Shown piece after piece: positions 9,601-15,048 of a stretch of 15,455 bases of DNA. Under the pieces are notes generated by a model. It had not been told where the DNA came from. It was given only the letters and a program-made list of their open reading frames with translations, and searched no databases. The position numbers and the translations under genes were made by a program. The DNA lies in contig NW_003129860.1 of the NCBI RefSeq assembly GCF_000003605.2, positions 81,835 to 97,289 of the forward strand, given 5' to 3'. This stretch comes from Saccoglossus kowalevskii (Eukaryota; Hemichordata; Enteropneusta; Harrimaniidae). Each line of letters opens with the position of its first letter. The stretch's first letter is position 1.

Positions 9601-9822
9601 TCTTATCTATACGTGTCGGGTAGTTCTACGAAAAGACGGGTGACGTGAAGACCGAAGACGTGACGCCCCCGACGTGACGCGGTCAAGAGTTCAGGATGAA
9701 TGAAATGACAACTTTGCAGAACATTGACTTATTTATGAAAAAGGGATGTATTGTTCTAAACTCATACTTACTCTCAAACCTGCGGACCTAAAAGACATAA
9801 ACATCCATCCACGAAAGGCCAT
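523..9822 (-). CDS. SURF1: SURF1, cytochrome c oxidase assembly factor (8 coding exons, complete)
   Basis: SURF1 is an inner mitochondrial membrane protein needed for early assembly of cytochrome c oxidase (complex IV), around the COX1 module. Coding exons on the minus strand are 9822-9772, 7329-7100, 6249-6049, 5519-5447, 5182-5135, 3761-3647, 1753-1672 and 604-523. They total 882 nt (293 residues; human SURF1 has 300), and every exon phase matches its neighbour. Seen in the product: an Arg/Ser-rich, acid-poor N-terminus (residues 1-35) like a mitochondrial presequence; TM1 at about 47-66 followed by the family hallmark [12 protein letters not shown] (61-72); [10 protein letters not shown] (101-110); ITPF (152-155) and [11 protein letters not shown] (164-174); [11 protein letters not shown] (215-225); [17 protein letters not shown] (244-260); TM2 at about 262-283; and a short basic tail. 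The start has G at -3 and G at +4. All introns are GT-AG except intron 7, which uses a GC donor. The first exon's acceptor partner (7329) is the least certain junction. Identity rests on strong recognition of the family across its length. Confidence 0.96.
605..1671 (-). other. SURF1 intron 7 (GC-AG)
   Basis: The 1,067-bp intron has a GC donor and an AG acceptor. It is AT-rich and contains a (GTTT)n run at about 1024-1039 and a possible TACTGTA-ended MITE at 1058-1244. I see no gene in it. Confidence 0.85.
1058..1244. mobile_element. possible TACTGTAAAA-type MITE, degenerate
   Basis: The 187-bp segment begins TACTGTA and ends TTTTACAGTA. Only about 7 bp of the terminal inverted repeat match. 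It sits in SURF1 intron 7 and resembles two better copies at 4591-4742 and 10974-11149. Confidence 0.35.
1672..1753 (-). CDS. SURF1: SURF1 coding exon 7 with GC donor
   Basis: The 82-nt exon encodes the strongly conserved [18 protein letters not shown] block and the start of TM2, ending inside a tryptophan codon (W267). The acceptor is TTGCAG. The only donor that keeps the frame with exon 8 is GCAAGT, a GC donor with otherwise good U1 complementarity. Confidence 0.93.
1754..3646 (-). other. SURF1 intron 6
   Basis: The 1,893-bp intron is mostly occupied by a tandem-repeat element (about 2437-3412). A less AT-rich patch at about 2145-2300 carries three spaced GCAGCG(C/T)G motifs of unknown meaning. 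I see no exon in it. Confidence 0.85.
2437..3412. mobile_element. non-autonomous element with 157-bp internal tandem repeats
   Basis: The array is built of units of about 157 bp. The motif TGATATTTT(C/T)GACTT recurs at 2641, 2798, 2955, 3109 and (diverged) 3266, so spacings are 157, 157, 154 and 157; a more diverged first unit starts near 2486. Each unit runs through CCAATTGCTTTGATA, GTACTACATGTAGAC and TTTGTCATTTTTGG. The flanks share the 9-mer AGCGGAGCT in direct orientation at 2437-2445 and 3379-3387. The left arm has a GTCCGTCGTCGTCCGTG stretch and the right arm ends near CTGGCTGCTTG. This arm-plus-central-tandem layout resembles Helitron-related non-autonomous elements of marine invertebrates (inference). 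The right border is approximate, and no protein is encoded. Confidence 0.6.
3647..3761 (-). CDS. SURF1: SURF1 coding exon 6
   Basis: The 115-nt exon encodes residues 202-239 and starts codon 240. It begins KPPFSPDND and contains [11 protein letters not shown] and QPIFVDA, matching the W-x-YRD and PIFIDA blocks of the family. The acceptor is CACTAG and the donor GTGATT. Confidence 0.95.
4591..4742. mobile_element. MITE with TACTGTAAAAT terminal inverted repeats
   Basis: The 152-bp element has perfect 11-bp ends, TACTGTAAAAT and ATTTTACAGTA. Inside are three related GGTTTTAA-type motifs, near 4616, 4652 and 4715, each followed by a TTC/AGCG-like tail. It is too short to code and lies within SURF1 intron 5. 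The target-site duplication is unclear. Confidence 0.6.
4906..4930. repeat. 25-bp near-perfect palindrome
   Basis: Twelve-base arms, TCTGTAATTTTT and its exact reverse complement, are separated by a single A. It lies in SURF1 intron 5 next to a poly(A) run. It could form a cruciform or be the core of a decayed MITE. Confidence 0.7.
5135..5182 (-). CDS. SURF1: SURF1 coding exon 5
   Basis: The 48-nt exon encodes residues 186-201, [16 protein letters not shown], matching the GEVDL block of SURF1. The acceptor AG was taken at the TTTAG seven bases before an alternative CAG, because only the upstream one keeps the frame and restores the conserved residues before GEVDL. The donor is GTATTT, a weak GT site. 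Confidence 0.92.
5183..5446 (-). other. SURF1 intron 4
   Basis: This is a short 264-bp intron. The plus strand carries AAGATGGCGAC at about 5369-5379, which matches the YY1 core; its position inside an intron leaves its role open. Confidence 0.85.
5447..5519 (-). CDS. SURF1: SURF1 coding exon 4
   Basis: The 73-nt exon completes a split glycine codon and encodes residues 162-185, [20 protein letters not shown] and four more. The VNRGWV core is diagnostic of the SURF1 family. The acceptor is CTGTAG and the donor GTAAGC; the exon ends in phase 0. Confidence 0.95.
5569..5659 (-). mobile_element. LINE/SINE-type 3' tail, minus orientation
   Basis: Read on the minus strand, the segment ends GTAATAAAG followed by (TTA)n, the tail style of CR1/L2-type non-LTR elements and their SINEs. 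It shares this (TTA)n end with the LINE fragment starting at 14101. The 5' border is obscured by the adjoining microsatellite. It runs in the same orientation as SURF1 transcription. Confidence 0.45.
5586..5591 (-). terminator. intronic AATAAA in SURF1 sense
   Basis: This is a canonical AATAAA hexamer in the sense strand of SURF1 intron 3, supplied by the inserted repeat tail. It lies about 70 nt downstream of the UGUA-rich microsatellite in transcript order. Whether it is used is unknown. Confidence 0.3.
5660..5763. repeat. (AATAC)n pentanucleotide microsatellite, about 21 copies
   Basis: Uninterrupted 5-bp units cover 104 bp with no visible mismatch, so the array is young and likely to vary in length between individuals. 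In the SURF1 transcript it reads as (UGUAU)n, giving about 20 UGUA motifs. Confidence 0.97.
6049..6249 (-). CDS. SURF1: SURF1 coding exon 3 (intermembrane-space domain)
   Basis: The 201-nt exon encodes residues 95-160 plus split codons at both ends. It contains [20 protein letters not shown] and, near its end, [14 protein letters not shown], both very close to the human protein. The acceptor is CTCCAG behind a T-rich tract and the donor is GTAAGT. Confidence 0.95.
6250..7099 (-). other. SURF1 intron 2
   Basis: The 850-bp intron has a GTAAGT donor and a CTCCAG acceptor. I see no repeat, hairpin or gene of note in it; the 71-codon minus frame at 6777-6992 has no splice support or recognisable domain. 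Confidence 0.85.
7100..7329 (-). CDS. SURF1: SURF1 coding exon 2 (presequence end, TM1)
   Basis: The 230-nt exon encodes residues 18-93 plus two bases of codon 94. It holds the rest of the basic leader, the first membrane helix (about residues 47-66) and the conserved GTWQ/basic segment right after it. The donor is GTAAGT. The acceptor is CACTAG, chosen because an in-frame stop lies immediately upstream and its phase fits exon 1; the AGs at about 7315 and 7288 are alternative acceptors that would lose part of the leader. Confidence 0.9.
8197..8226. repeat. perfect 11-bp inverted repeat, 8-nt loop
   Basis: ACCATGGAGGT and its exact reverse complement flank the 8-nt loop AAAAAGAG. The stem is fairly GC-rich for this AT-rich intron. 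It is too short for a microRNA precursor, and it is not at a gene end. Confidence 0.8.
8921..9260. repeat. array of degenerate TTTTCGnnGTAAA motifs
   Basis: Related short motifs recur at irregular spacing: CGTTCAACGTAAT (8925), CGTACAACGTA (8955), CGTACAACGTAAT (9009), GTACACTGTAAA (9041), TTTTCGAAACTGTAAAG (9133), TTTTCGCTGTAAACTGTA (9183), TTTTCGTTGTAAATTGTA (9213) and CACGTAAAACTGTAC (9248). They lie in SURF1 intron 1. The origin is unknown; a decayed multi-unit repeat is the simplest reading. Confidence 0.5.
9641..9680. promoter_or_regulatory. CRE/ATF-like TGACGTG repeat cluster
   Basis: The CpG-rich patch has TGACGTGA at 9641-9648 and two exact GACGTGACG copies at 9657-9665 and 9671-9679, spaced 14 bp. 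TGACGTG is a CREB/ATF-type core and also contains an ACGTG bZIP/bHLH core. It lies about 140-180 bp inside SURF1 from its start codon, so it could act as a promoter-proximal element for both divergent genes. This is inference. Confidence 0.45.
9772..9822 (-). CDS. SURF1: SURF1 coding exon 1 (presequence start)
   Basis: This exon encodes the first 17 residues, starting [11 protein letters not shown], with three arginines and no acidic residue, as expected for a mitochondrial import signal. The donor is GTAAGT, directly after an AGA codon (phase 0). It joins exon 2 at 7329 in frame after a 2.4-kb intron. No other upstream ATG in the short promoter interval offers a spliced frame that I can see. 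Confidence is slightly lower than for the body of the gene because N-termini of SURF1 are not conserved. Confidence 0.85.
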
Positions 9823-9889
9823 ATCGCTGTGACTTTTGTCTGCTCGGTTTTCGGCACCAAAATAAACTCGGACAGGTCGTTGCCTTGTC

Positions 9890-9902
9890 TCACCTTTGAC
9901 CC
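9890..9902 (-). promoter_or_regulatory. DR1 nuclear-receptor-type site
   Basis: On the minus strand it reads GGGTCA-A-AGGTGA: two half-sites spaced by one base. This is the layout bound by HNF4, RXR heterodimers and related receptors. Known regulators of respiratory genes use such sites; binding here is inferred. Confidence 0.5.
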
Positions 9903-9909
9903 CGGAAGC
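9902..9909 (+). promoter_or_regulatory. ETS/GABP-type site CCGGAAGC
   Basis: This is an exact match to the CCGGAAG core preferred by ETS proteins such as GABP (NRF-2), a known activator of nuclear-encoded respiratory genes. It touches the DR1 site and sits 35 bp from the PFDN6 ATG. ETS sites are also present in the vertebrate SURF1/SURF2 promoter. Confidence 0.6.
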
Positions 9910-9943
9910 TTTCTAACTGTATTGTGGGTAACGAGTTCCAATC

Positions 9944-11868
9944 ATGGCGCCTGGTCGAGAGTTGGAAATGCTGCAAAAGCAACTTCAAGACGAACTCGAT
10001 AAATTAAAAAATGTTCAAAAAGGTAAGATGTCATAAGAAATACCAGTGTTATACACTGCTTTAATAACATTGCATTAAATTAACAATATCTTGTTTTATC
10101 CGCGAAACAACTCTTGTAATGTTGGTTTAGTTTTTTGCCGGATCATGCCTTGACATTGTAATATCTTGTTTTATCCATAATAACGAAAACCTGGCTTAGC
10201 TGTGCGTGGTTAATAACCGGTTATTTTTAGGAAAAGACTTTGCAGTATACCCCACCCCTTACCCTAACTCTAACCCTAACCCTCCAGCTTCCAGTAAGTT
10301 TTATATGCCCATTTAGATAACTATAAGTGTTCTCAAGAGGGGCATATACATTTGTACAATAAATTTGGGGGGGGGGCAATAGGGTACAAGTGGGTTAGAG
10401 TTAGGATTAGAGGTGGGGTATATTGGAAAGTTTTTCCCTTTTTAATGAAATAGTCAATGACTGCTGTATTGAGAATCTACTCTGAATCATTTCAAATTCC
10501 CCTTGGCCTGGTTGGAACATGCCCGGCGACATTCTAAAAGACCCACCTCCATCACGATATTCCAATTGTTGCCTTGACCAATCACAAACATTGCATTTTC
10601 CCTCGCGCTGACCAACTTTCCCCCACGCTAACGAAAAATCTGTTGTTTTCTACTGACTTTCTGTTCCAGTCAGTCTTTGAGAATGTCACAAAAAATGTTT
10701 TTGATTGGCTTAAAAAAAATTCTGAAAATTAAAAGAAGAAATCCCTTGGTATCATCATTATTGCAGAACCATCAAAGAATTGTGAGGTCAGAAAAATAGT
10801 GAATGCTTATGTAATACCTTGTGACTTCTCTTCTTTTCTTACAGATTACCAAAAAGCTTTGGCTAATCGACAACAGCTTGATTCACAATTGAATGAAAAC
10901 AAAATTGTTAAAGATGTAAGTGCAAATAATTCATTGATTCCAGACTCCAGATGTACTGCCAGCATATAGAGATTACTGTAAAAGCAACAATTATTAGTGG
11001 TTTTTAATTTCTCTATTTTTTCTATCGTGTAAAATCACTAAATTAAAATCTTTTAAAACATGTAAAATAATAGAAATCATTGTTTCCATCCCAAGTTTGT
11101 GCAATTGCTCAAGGCATCAGAATAGTGCAAAATAAATGATTTTGCAGTATATCTGACAAACCAAACATCCCAGTTAATTAAAGGAACATCAGATCCACGC
11201 TTCTGTAATCAACATTGATGCTACTCTCTTTTATTTGAAGATTATCTACAATGATAATTAATTAGAAATGTTCAAAATGTTATATCAAATTTTGATGGCG
11301 AAAAAATTATTGTTCAAAGAGTTAACCTGGAAATTGCCAATCCATAGACCAGTCTATGGACATTCTTACAATTTATACTATTATTATTTTTATTATAATA
11401 AATTATTAACTTGAGTAAACTGCCAGGGTCTGGTACTACTATGTGTGATTTGCAACCTGTAATTTGTTACCATAGGAACTGGACATACTTGAAGATGATG
11501 GTAAAGTTTTTAAATTAATGGGACCTGTGTTGGTGAAACAAGATGTGGAAGAGGCAAAGCAGAATGTAGGGAAACGAATAGAATACATATCTAGCGAACT
11601 GTAAGTCTCAATTTTATTTTCCGTCACATCCTCGCCAAAAAATATTGCTGTAGATTGTTTCACAAAGCAAACACAATAACAGATGTCTTCATTCAATGCT
11701 CAATCAAACCCGATTCCACACTTTGACTACTCAATGTTATTTTGTTGCAGGAAAAGAATTGAAGACAGCATCAAAGATTTAGATAAAAAGCAAGACACGC
11801 ATAGAGAATCACTGAGTAAATTACAACAGAAATTTCAACAAGCTCAGATGAAACAAATGACAAAATAA
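9944..11868 (+). CDS. PFDN6: PFDN6, prefoldin subunit 6 (4 coding exons, complete)
   Basis: Prefoldin is a cytosolic hexameric chaperone that holds unfolded actin and tubulin and passes them to the CCT/TRiC chaperonin; subunit 6 is one of its four beta-type subunits. Coding exons are 9944-10022, 10845-10915, 11476-11600 and 11751-11868, totalling 393 nt (130 residues; human PFDN6 has 129). All introns are GT-AG with matching phases (1, 0, 2). Seen: an N-terminal coiled-coil helix (about 5-48) with SQLNENKIVKD at its end; a central beta-hairpin region with KVFKLMGPVLVKQD (60-73); NVGKRIEYISSELKRIED continuing into the second coiled-coil helix (about 80-124); and a Gln/Lys-rich end. The first about 8 residues are the least conserved part. 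It is divergently paired with SURF1 and likely co-regulated from the 121-bp interval. Confidence 0.97.
10023..10844 (+). other. PFDN6 intron 1
   Basis: The 822-bp intron has a GTAAGA donor and a TTACAG acceptor. It carries the telomere-motif MITE (10230-10438) and a 10-G run at 10367-10376 inside that element. Confidence 0.9.
10230..10438. mobile_element. 209-bp MITE with telomere-like terminal inverted repeats
   Basis: The element lies in PFDN6 intron 1. The left arm starts GGAAAAGACTTT and runs into TATACCCCACCCCTTACCC and CTAACTCTAACCC. The right arm, on the opposite strand, gives GGGAAAAACTTT, TATACCCCACCTCTAATCC and CTAACTCTAACCC, so the inverted repeats span about 55 bp. A second, inner inverted pair is TATATGCCC (about 10302) and GGGGCATATA. 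The 6-mer TTTTTA flanks both ends (10224-10229 and 10439-10444) and fits a target-site duplication. It encodes no protein. Confidence 0.75.
10916..11475 (+). other. PFDN6 intron 2
   Basis: The 560-bp intron has a GTAAGT donor and an ACCATAG acceptor whose pyrimidine tract is weak. It holds a MITE-like segment at 10974-11149. Confidence 0.9.
10974..11149. mobile_element. MITE-like element, TACTGTAAAA family
   Basis: The 176-bp segment starts TACTGTAAAAGC and ends GATTTTGCAGTA, an inverted repeat of about 10 bp with one mismatch. An internal GGTTTTTAATTTCTC motif parallels the copy at 4591-4742, suggesting one family. Confidence 0.5.
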
Positions 11869-11949
11869 AACAAATGTATTTAATGTAGAATATAAATAGA
11901 TATGTAGCTTATAGTATTGTCTGTCATGGATGCTTACTTAAGGTGTTGA

Positions 11950-11955
11950 AATAAA
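11950..11955 (+). terminator. candidate PFDN6 poly(A) signal AATAAA
   Basis: This AATAAA lies 82 nt after the PFDN6 stop codon, followed within 60 nt by a T/G-rich stretch (TTAGTGGTTATTGTTTTG), the usual order for a cleavage site. Another AATAAA overlaps the stop codon (11864-11869) but is less likely to be used. Confidence 0.55.
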
Positions 11956-12744
11956 CTGGTCATGAAAACCAACATCTTCCCTTTAATTTTCTTAGTGGTT
12001 ATTGTTTTGACTTTAACTCTTCGTCCTACCTGTAACACAACCAGAGGTGCTGGAAGGTAAAAATCATTCACAGAATTTAAATCTTCTGTTTAAACCACAT
12101 AACTGATGTGTTTTGTCGAGGATGAAAATTGTTTTCTGTCAGATTTTGAATGAAGGTATTGAAATGAAATACTACTACAGGTAAATGGTGAATATTTGCT
12201 ATACAGAGCATTCCACACTTGAATACAATAAATTATGTGATAAATTTCTGTATGCAAATTTTTTGCAAAGTCATAAACACTGTGAAGAATGTTCCAATTG
12301 ATAGGGAGATAGTGATTTTTATGATCCGTTTATTTCAGCACCTGTTTTGCCTGTGCGCATATGAAAGCTACCTAATTGTCATTGTCATTTCATTTTTTTT
12401 TTCACTTTTAAACTAAATTGGCTTTTTATTTTCAGTATATTTTCACATCTGTCCAAATGTAAAAGCGACTTCAGTACCCGGTACACTGCATTGTTGTTAA
12501 TAAACTTTTTTTATTTGGAAACGTATTTTTGTTGTTATTGGTTCAGTTATTGGAGTAAGTTTGAATCTGCCATTGAAGTCATTGGATGACCTACCATTGG
12601 CCATGGCACTGTGATGTCATTGTTCACATTTATGCCAACCACTATGTGAATGTAACAAATGCCGCTCACTGATCAACACTAGTTTGCAATTTGCTATGAT
12701 GATGACCTTAAGTAGTTTAGTAATGAGAACATGTATTCTCTATT

Positions 12745-12758
12745 GGGGGGGGGGGGGG
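12745..12758 (+). repeat. run of 14 G
   Basis: This is an uninterrupted G homopolymer in the spacer downstream of PFDN6. It is unstable by nature and its exact length may be a sequencing artefact. Confidence 0.8.
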
Positions 12759-13809
12759 CATTTTCACTGCCTGGCAGCCAGCACTGGGAAAGCACTTGGG
12801 AAACTATAATTTTGGATACATGTAGTTGTTGAGACTGTAACGAGATCATCCTTTCATGTGCAACATGTATAAATTTGGTTGCCCAGGATTACCAGTACTT
12901 CAAAGTTGAGTGTGCTGTTTTTTATACGGGCTTTTCCACAGCAGCGCGCACAGAGCCCATATAATTCATGGTACAGTGGTGCGCATCTTACCAATGTAGA
13001 ACGTTCGGAATTAATAGGGAATGTTATGGCTACTCTGTTGTACAACACTGCATTTTGTTGACTATTTTAAAGTTTGTAGGGTAAAAATCACTGGAAACTG
13101 TCTCAATGCAACTACAGCAAAAATCATCAAAATCAATGGGTAAATAAGTTTTACCCAATTTAGGGCTATGATATCTATCTACAATGGCTGATTTTCAAAA
13201 TACTGTGATGTGGGACTGTGCACATTTCGTGTCAAGGGATTATAAGGTTAAGAAATAATTGAAATACCAATTTTCAAGTTTCAAAGTGGGTATCGGATGT
13301 TCTGTCACACACAGTCGCTCTATCATAGGTCATAGATGGACTCATTCTTGCCAACAGACAGCTCTTTCAACATCAGTGTCCGAATTGCAACCTCTAGTAG
13401 AATCATAGACCTTACAAAAAGGTCTATTGTAGAATATACAGCACATGTAAACACCAATATGTACTCAAAGTGACTTGGCTGAGAAGGGATTACATGCAAC
13501 ATAAACTCGCACACAACCATCAAACATGGACACTCTTTTTAACTTTTGAGATTAATGGTTTTTACAAACATTCATTGTGTGTTTTAACCATAGTTTAATC
13601 TACAGTATGTTTACATAAGTTCAGGTACCTCAGACAAAACAGATCTCAATTGGTGCCGCAGTGGTAACACCTCTTTTGTTGTAGAAGTAATCTAGTAAAC
13701 ATGATTAGTTTATGTATCAACATAAAAGTGTTAACTGCCTTGGCTGCAATGCGGATCCTGTTGCGTAAAAAGCTGTACTGGGTACTAGCTTGAACAAATA
13801 GTATATCTG

Positions 13810-13825
13810 CCACAAGAGGGCGCGG
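13810..13825 (+). promoter_or_regulatory. CTCF-like motif
   Basis: CCACAAGAGGGCGCGG matches the CTCF core CCAC-n-AG-n-GGGCGC closely, in an otherwise AT-rich spacer between PFDN6 and the kinase gene. CTCF is found across bilaterians. Use as an insulator between the two genes is inference from position only. Confidence 0.45.
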
Positions 13826-14100
13826 TAAACGACGATGAGAGTGGCGATGAGTCAAGATACATTGAACCACAGTCCCCCACAGAGGGATTGTGACTGTGAT
13901 TGAACAACAAAATTATCACATTTGTTTTGCAAGATAATGAATTTCAGATTTCTCTATCAGTTTGTGATTCATGGTGAAACTATCGAACTTATCCGAACAC
14001 TCTGGCGGTCTCCGATTTATAATTGAGTAGTCACATTTAAAACAAACTGTCTGCTACGAAAAAGCTCAAGGGACTGTCAACAAATAATGAACAGGCTCAG

Positions 14101-14553
14101 ATATAATAATAATAACAATTTGTTATTGCATCTTTCGAAATATACATTTCTTTCAGTATATAGCAATAGAAATATTAATCAATACAAAAAAATAAAATAA
14201 AATATAACAAGTTAGTAAGAAGAATTTAAAAAAGTAAATAAAATATAATAAAATATAATAAGTTCACATCACATATTTTGTTGTGCGTTGTTGGAATGCC
14301 ATGAAGATAAATTGTGCAACACACATAATTGAGGTTTTGTCCTATTTTCATTATAAATTGAAATTTTTCAATTATTAATTTTGATTTCTTTTGGGAATAT
14401 TATATGTGAGAACAAATCTTGCTGTAATGTCATGTATTTTGGACAAACTATTAGTAAATGTTTTTCATCTTCTACATTATGCGAATTACAATGTAGACAA
14501 ATTCTATCTTGTAATGTTGTTTTGGGCGTGTGTATTGTATCTATCTGTTTCTA
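14101..14553 (-). mobile_element. 5'-truncated LINE (non-LTR retrotransposon) fragment
   Basis: Read on the minus strand, codons from 14550 to a TGA at 14370-14368 give the last 60 residues of a reverse-transcriptase ORF. They include DRICLHC, VEDEKHLL and VCPKY, the C-x2-C-xn-H-x4-C zinc-binding C-terminus found in many LINE ORF2 proteins. A short 3' UTR follows, ending in a (TTA)n tail near 14101-14116. An in-frame stop at 14553-14551 and loss of similarity beyond it mark the 5' truncation. It is a dead copy. Confidence 0.75.
14368..14550 (-). pseudogene. LINE ORF2 C-terminal remnant (60 codons)
   Basis: This is the coding part of the truncated LINE: the zinc-binding C-terminal tail of reverse transcriptase only, with no palm or endonuclease. 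The frame is intact to its stop, so the insertion is probably not very old. Confidence 0.7.
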
Positions 14554-14666
14554 TACCAAGGAAGGAATCCTGCGCTCACGATCGACGAGGGTTGTTTTCT
14601 AAACGAACCAGTCATTTGATGGGCGAAAACTTTAATTTGATCAATAGCCGAGGAAAATAGTTAATA

Positions 14667-14720
14667 CACAGTTCCTCTATACTAAGTACTTTCCATGCTC
14701 TATATGATAGAGGAACTGTG
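14667..14720. repeat. perfect 14-bp inverted repeat, 26-nt loop
   Basis: CACAGTTCCTCTAT (14667-14680) and its exact reverse complement (14707-14720) flank a 26-nt loop. Pairing does not clearly extend beyond the arms. It may be the remains of a MITE or a structured RNA element; a microRNA precursor would normally have a longer stem. Confidence 0.8.
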
Positions 14721-14870
14721 ATCAATATAGATAATATCGACCGAAAGCATTTGGGTTTCAACTTGCACAACTAATAAATTTATTTGTTGTCTGAGGTTTC
14801 AGCCACATTGCACGGACTCTGCTGAAGTGCATGTGATGTACAGTAAATGTGACTCCGCACTGTAAAATGG

Positions 14871-14879
14871 TATATAAAT
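14871..14879 (+). promoter_or_regulatory. TATA-like box upstream of kinase gene
   Basis: TATATAAAT is a good TATA-box match 170 bp upstream of the kinase ATG, which would put a start site near 14900 and leave a 5' UTR of about 150 nt. In AT-rich DNA such matches arise by chance. Confidence 0.3.
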
Positions 14880-15002
14880 GAATCTCCGTAAAATCTAAAT
14901 CACAGAGCGACTACTGCTTTTGTTATTGTCGTTTCTTCTGCTTGTCTCTTCGATAACTTGGCGCTATTTTTAAAAGCAGAAATCCCTTTAAATTGACCTT
15001 AC

Positions 15003-15012
15003 TGCGCATGCG
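15003..15012 (+). promoter_or_regulatory. NRF-1-like site TGCGCATGCG
   Basis: TGCGCATGCG matches the first ten positions of the palindromic NRF-1 site, 36 bp upstream of the kinase start codon. NRF-1 sites usually lie close to start sites of TATA-less housekeeping promoters, which argues against the upstream TATA box. Confidence 0.45.
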
Positions 15013-15048
15013 TACACTAATGTTGTGGAGCGTTGCTATCGGACGGCA

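Larger units (their letters stand above)
7330..9771 (-). other. SURF1 intron 1
   Basis: This 2,442-bp intron is the largest in the gene. It holds an NRF-1-like palindrome (7633-7642), a perfect 11-bp hairpin (8197-8226), an array of degenerate TTTTCG/GTAAA motifs (8921-9260), and a CpG-rich block with GACGTGACG repeats (9641-9680) close to the promoter. The 140-codon frame at 8005-8427 has no ATG start or recognisable domain. Confidence 0.75.
9823..9943. promoter_or_regulatory. bidirectional SURF1/PFDN6 promoter, 121 bp between start codons
   Basis: The two divergent ATGs leave only 121 bp for both 5' UTRs and both promoters. There is no TATA box. The strip is more CpG-rich than its surroundings and contains a DR1-type site and an ETS-type site next to each other. 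Both start codons are in strong contexts (purine at -3, G at +4). The transcription start sites cannot be seen from sequence. Confidence 0.85.
11869..14100. other. intergenic: PFDN6 3' UTR and spacer
   Basis: The first about 100 nt are PFDN6 3' UTR. The rest is AT-rich spacer with a 14-G run at 12745-12758, a small palindrome (ATAGACCTT/AAGGTCTAT) near 13406-13428 and a CTCF-like site at 13810-13825. The short frames here, such as 12219-12416 and 13646-13870, show no recognisable domain or consistent splice sites. Confidence 0.6.
14554..15048. other. kinase-gene upstream region
   Basis: This flank contains a perfect 14-bp hairpin (14667-14720), a TATA-like box (14871-14879) and an NRF-1-like site (15003-15012). 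The overlapping plus frames at 14381-14660 are shadows of the LINE fragment. I see no additional gene. Confidence 0.6.

Noticed and set aside
10256-10285. Interstitial telomere repeat (CCCTAA)n
   Set aside because: Only a few imperfect units, and an inverted copy nearby places them inside the ends of a MITE.
11864-11869. AATAAA overlapping the PFDN6 stop codon
   Set aside because: Cleavage there would leave almost no 3' UTR; the hexamer at 11950 has a better downstream context.
13646-13870. 74-codon minus frame and neighbours in the intergenic spacer
   Set aside because: No domain, no splice-site context and composition like the surrounding spacer.
14381-14660. Two overlapping plus-strand frames of 73 and 89 codons
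   Set aside because: They are antisense to the LINE ORF2 remnant, whose zinc-binding motif is clear on the minus strand.
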